A DNA stretch of 15,621 bases from Nitrospirota bacterium (GTDB lineage: Bacteria; Nitrospirota_A; Leptospirillia; Leptospirillales; Leptospirillaceae): the NCBI GenBank assembly GCA_021838765.1, contig JAKCCY010000057.1, forward strand, positions 1 to 15,621, read 5' to 3'. Shown one piece after another: positions 15,610-15,621 of the stretch. Positions within the stretch are counted from its first letter, which is position 1. Every line of letters starts with the position of its first letter. The notes under the pieces were generated by a model, which saw only the letters and a program-made list of their open reading frames with translations, had not been told where the DNA came from and searched no databases. Made by a program: the position numbers and the translations under genes.

Positions 15610-15621
15610 ATGGTAGATCGG
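15610..15621 (+). CDS. Possible start of the next gene (truncated by window end)
   Basis: An ATG at 15610 begins MVDR and runs off the window. AGGA at 15597-15600 lies nine bases upstream and could serve as ribosome binding site. It begins 19 bases after the ntrX stop, as expected of a further operon member. Four codons cannot show a function. Confidence 0.3.

Overview
The window looks chromosomal, from a Gram-negative bacterium of moderate GC content. Two genes point to an outer membrane (an AsmA/TamB-type envelope protein and a signal-peptide-bearing exported protein). The codon style, the large PAS/GAF/GGDEF sensor proteins and the NtrY/NtrX pair would fit a Leptospirillum-like member of the Nitrospirota. 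That placement is an impression from the sequence and was not checked by any search. All genes that can be supported lie on the + strand.

Layout. Positions 1-420 are markedly AT-rich. They may hold the tail of an upstream gene (2-187) ending in a weak terminator-like hairpin, and then candidate promoters. Positions 420-750 are a GC-richer, apparently untranslated leader with a strong hairpin. Two giant cytoplasmic diguanylate cyclases follow. The first (751-4134) alternates PAS and GAF-like domains before a GGDEF domain. The second (4230-7940) has PAS-GAF-PAS-GAF-PAS-GGDEF and then, unusually, a globin-like sensor and a GAF-like domain after the catalytic domain. Both keep GGDEF and the RxxD inhibitory site, and neither has an EAL domain, so both should make c-di-GMP.

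Next come a small exported protein with a DUF4412/LolA-like look (8033-8698), behind an extended -10 promoter candidate, and queA (8762-9874) for queuosine tRNA modification. A second extended -10 candidate precedes a probable transcription unit: a protein with two tandem DUF1844-like units (9984-10637), an AsmA-like membrane-anchored protein (10707-11975), the sensor kinase ntrY (11989-14229) and the sigma54-dependent regulator ntrX (14229-15590). ntrY and ntrX overlap by one base. A further gene may begin at 15610.

How it works together: the first half is a c-di-GMP module reading several small-molecule, redox or gas signals. The second half couples envelope proteins to a transmembrane two-component system that drives sigma54 promoters. 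No mobile element, CRISPR array, tRNA or rRNA was seen. The most unusual items are the globin placed after GGDEF with Phe at the likely distal position, a LOV-like PAS lacking the photoactive cysteine, and the doubled DUF1844 protein.
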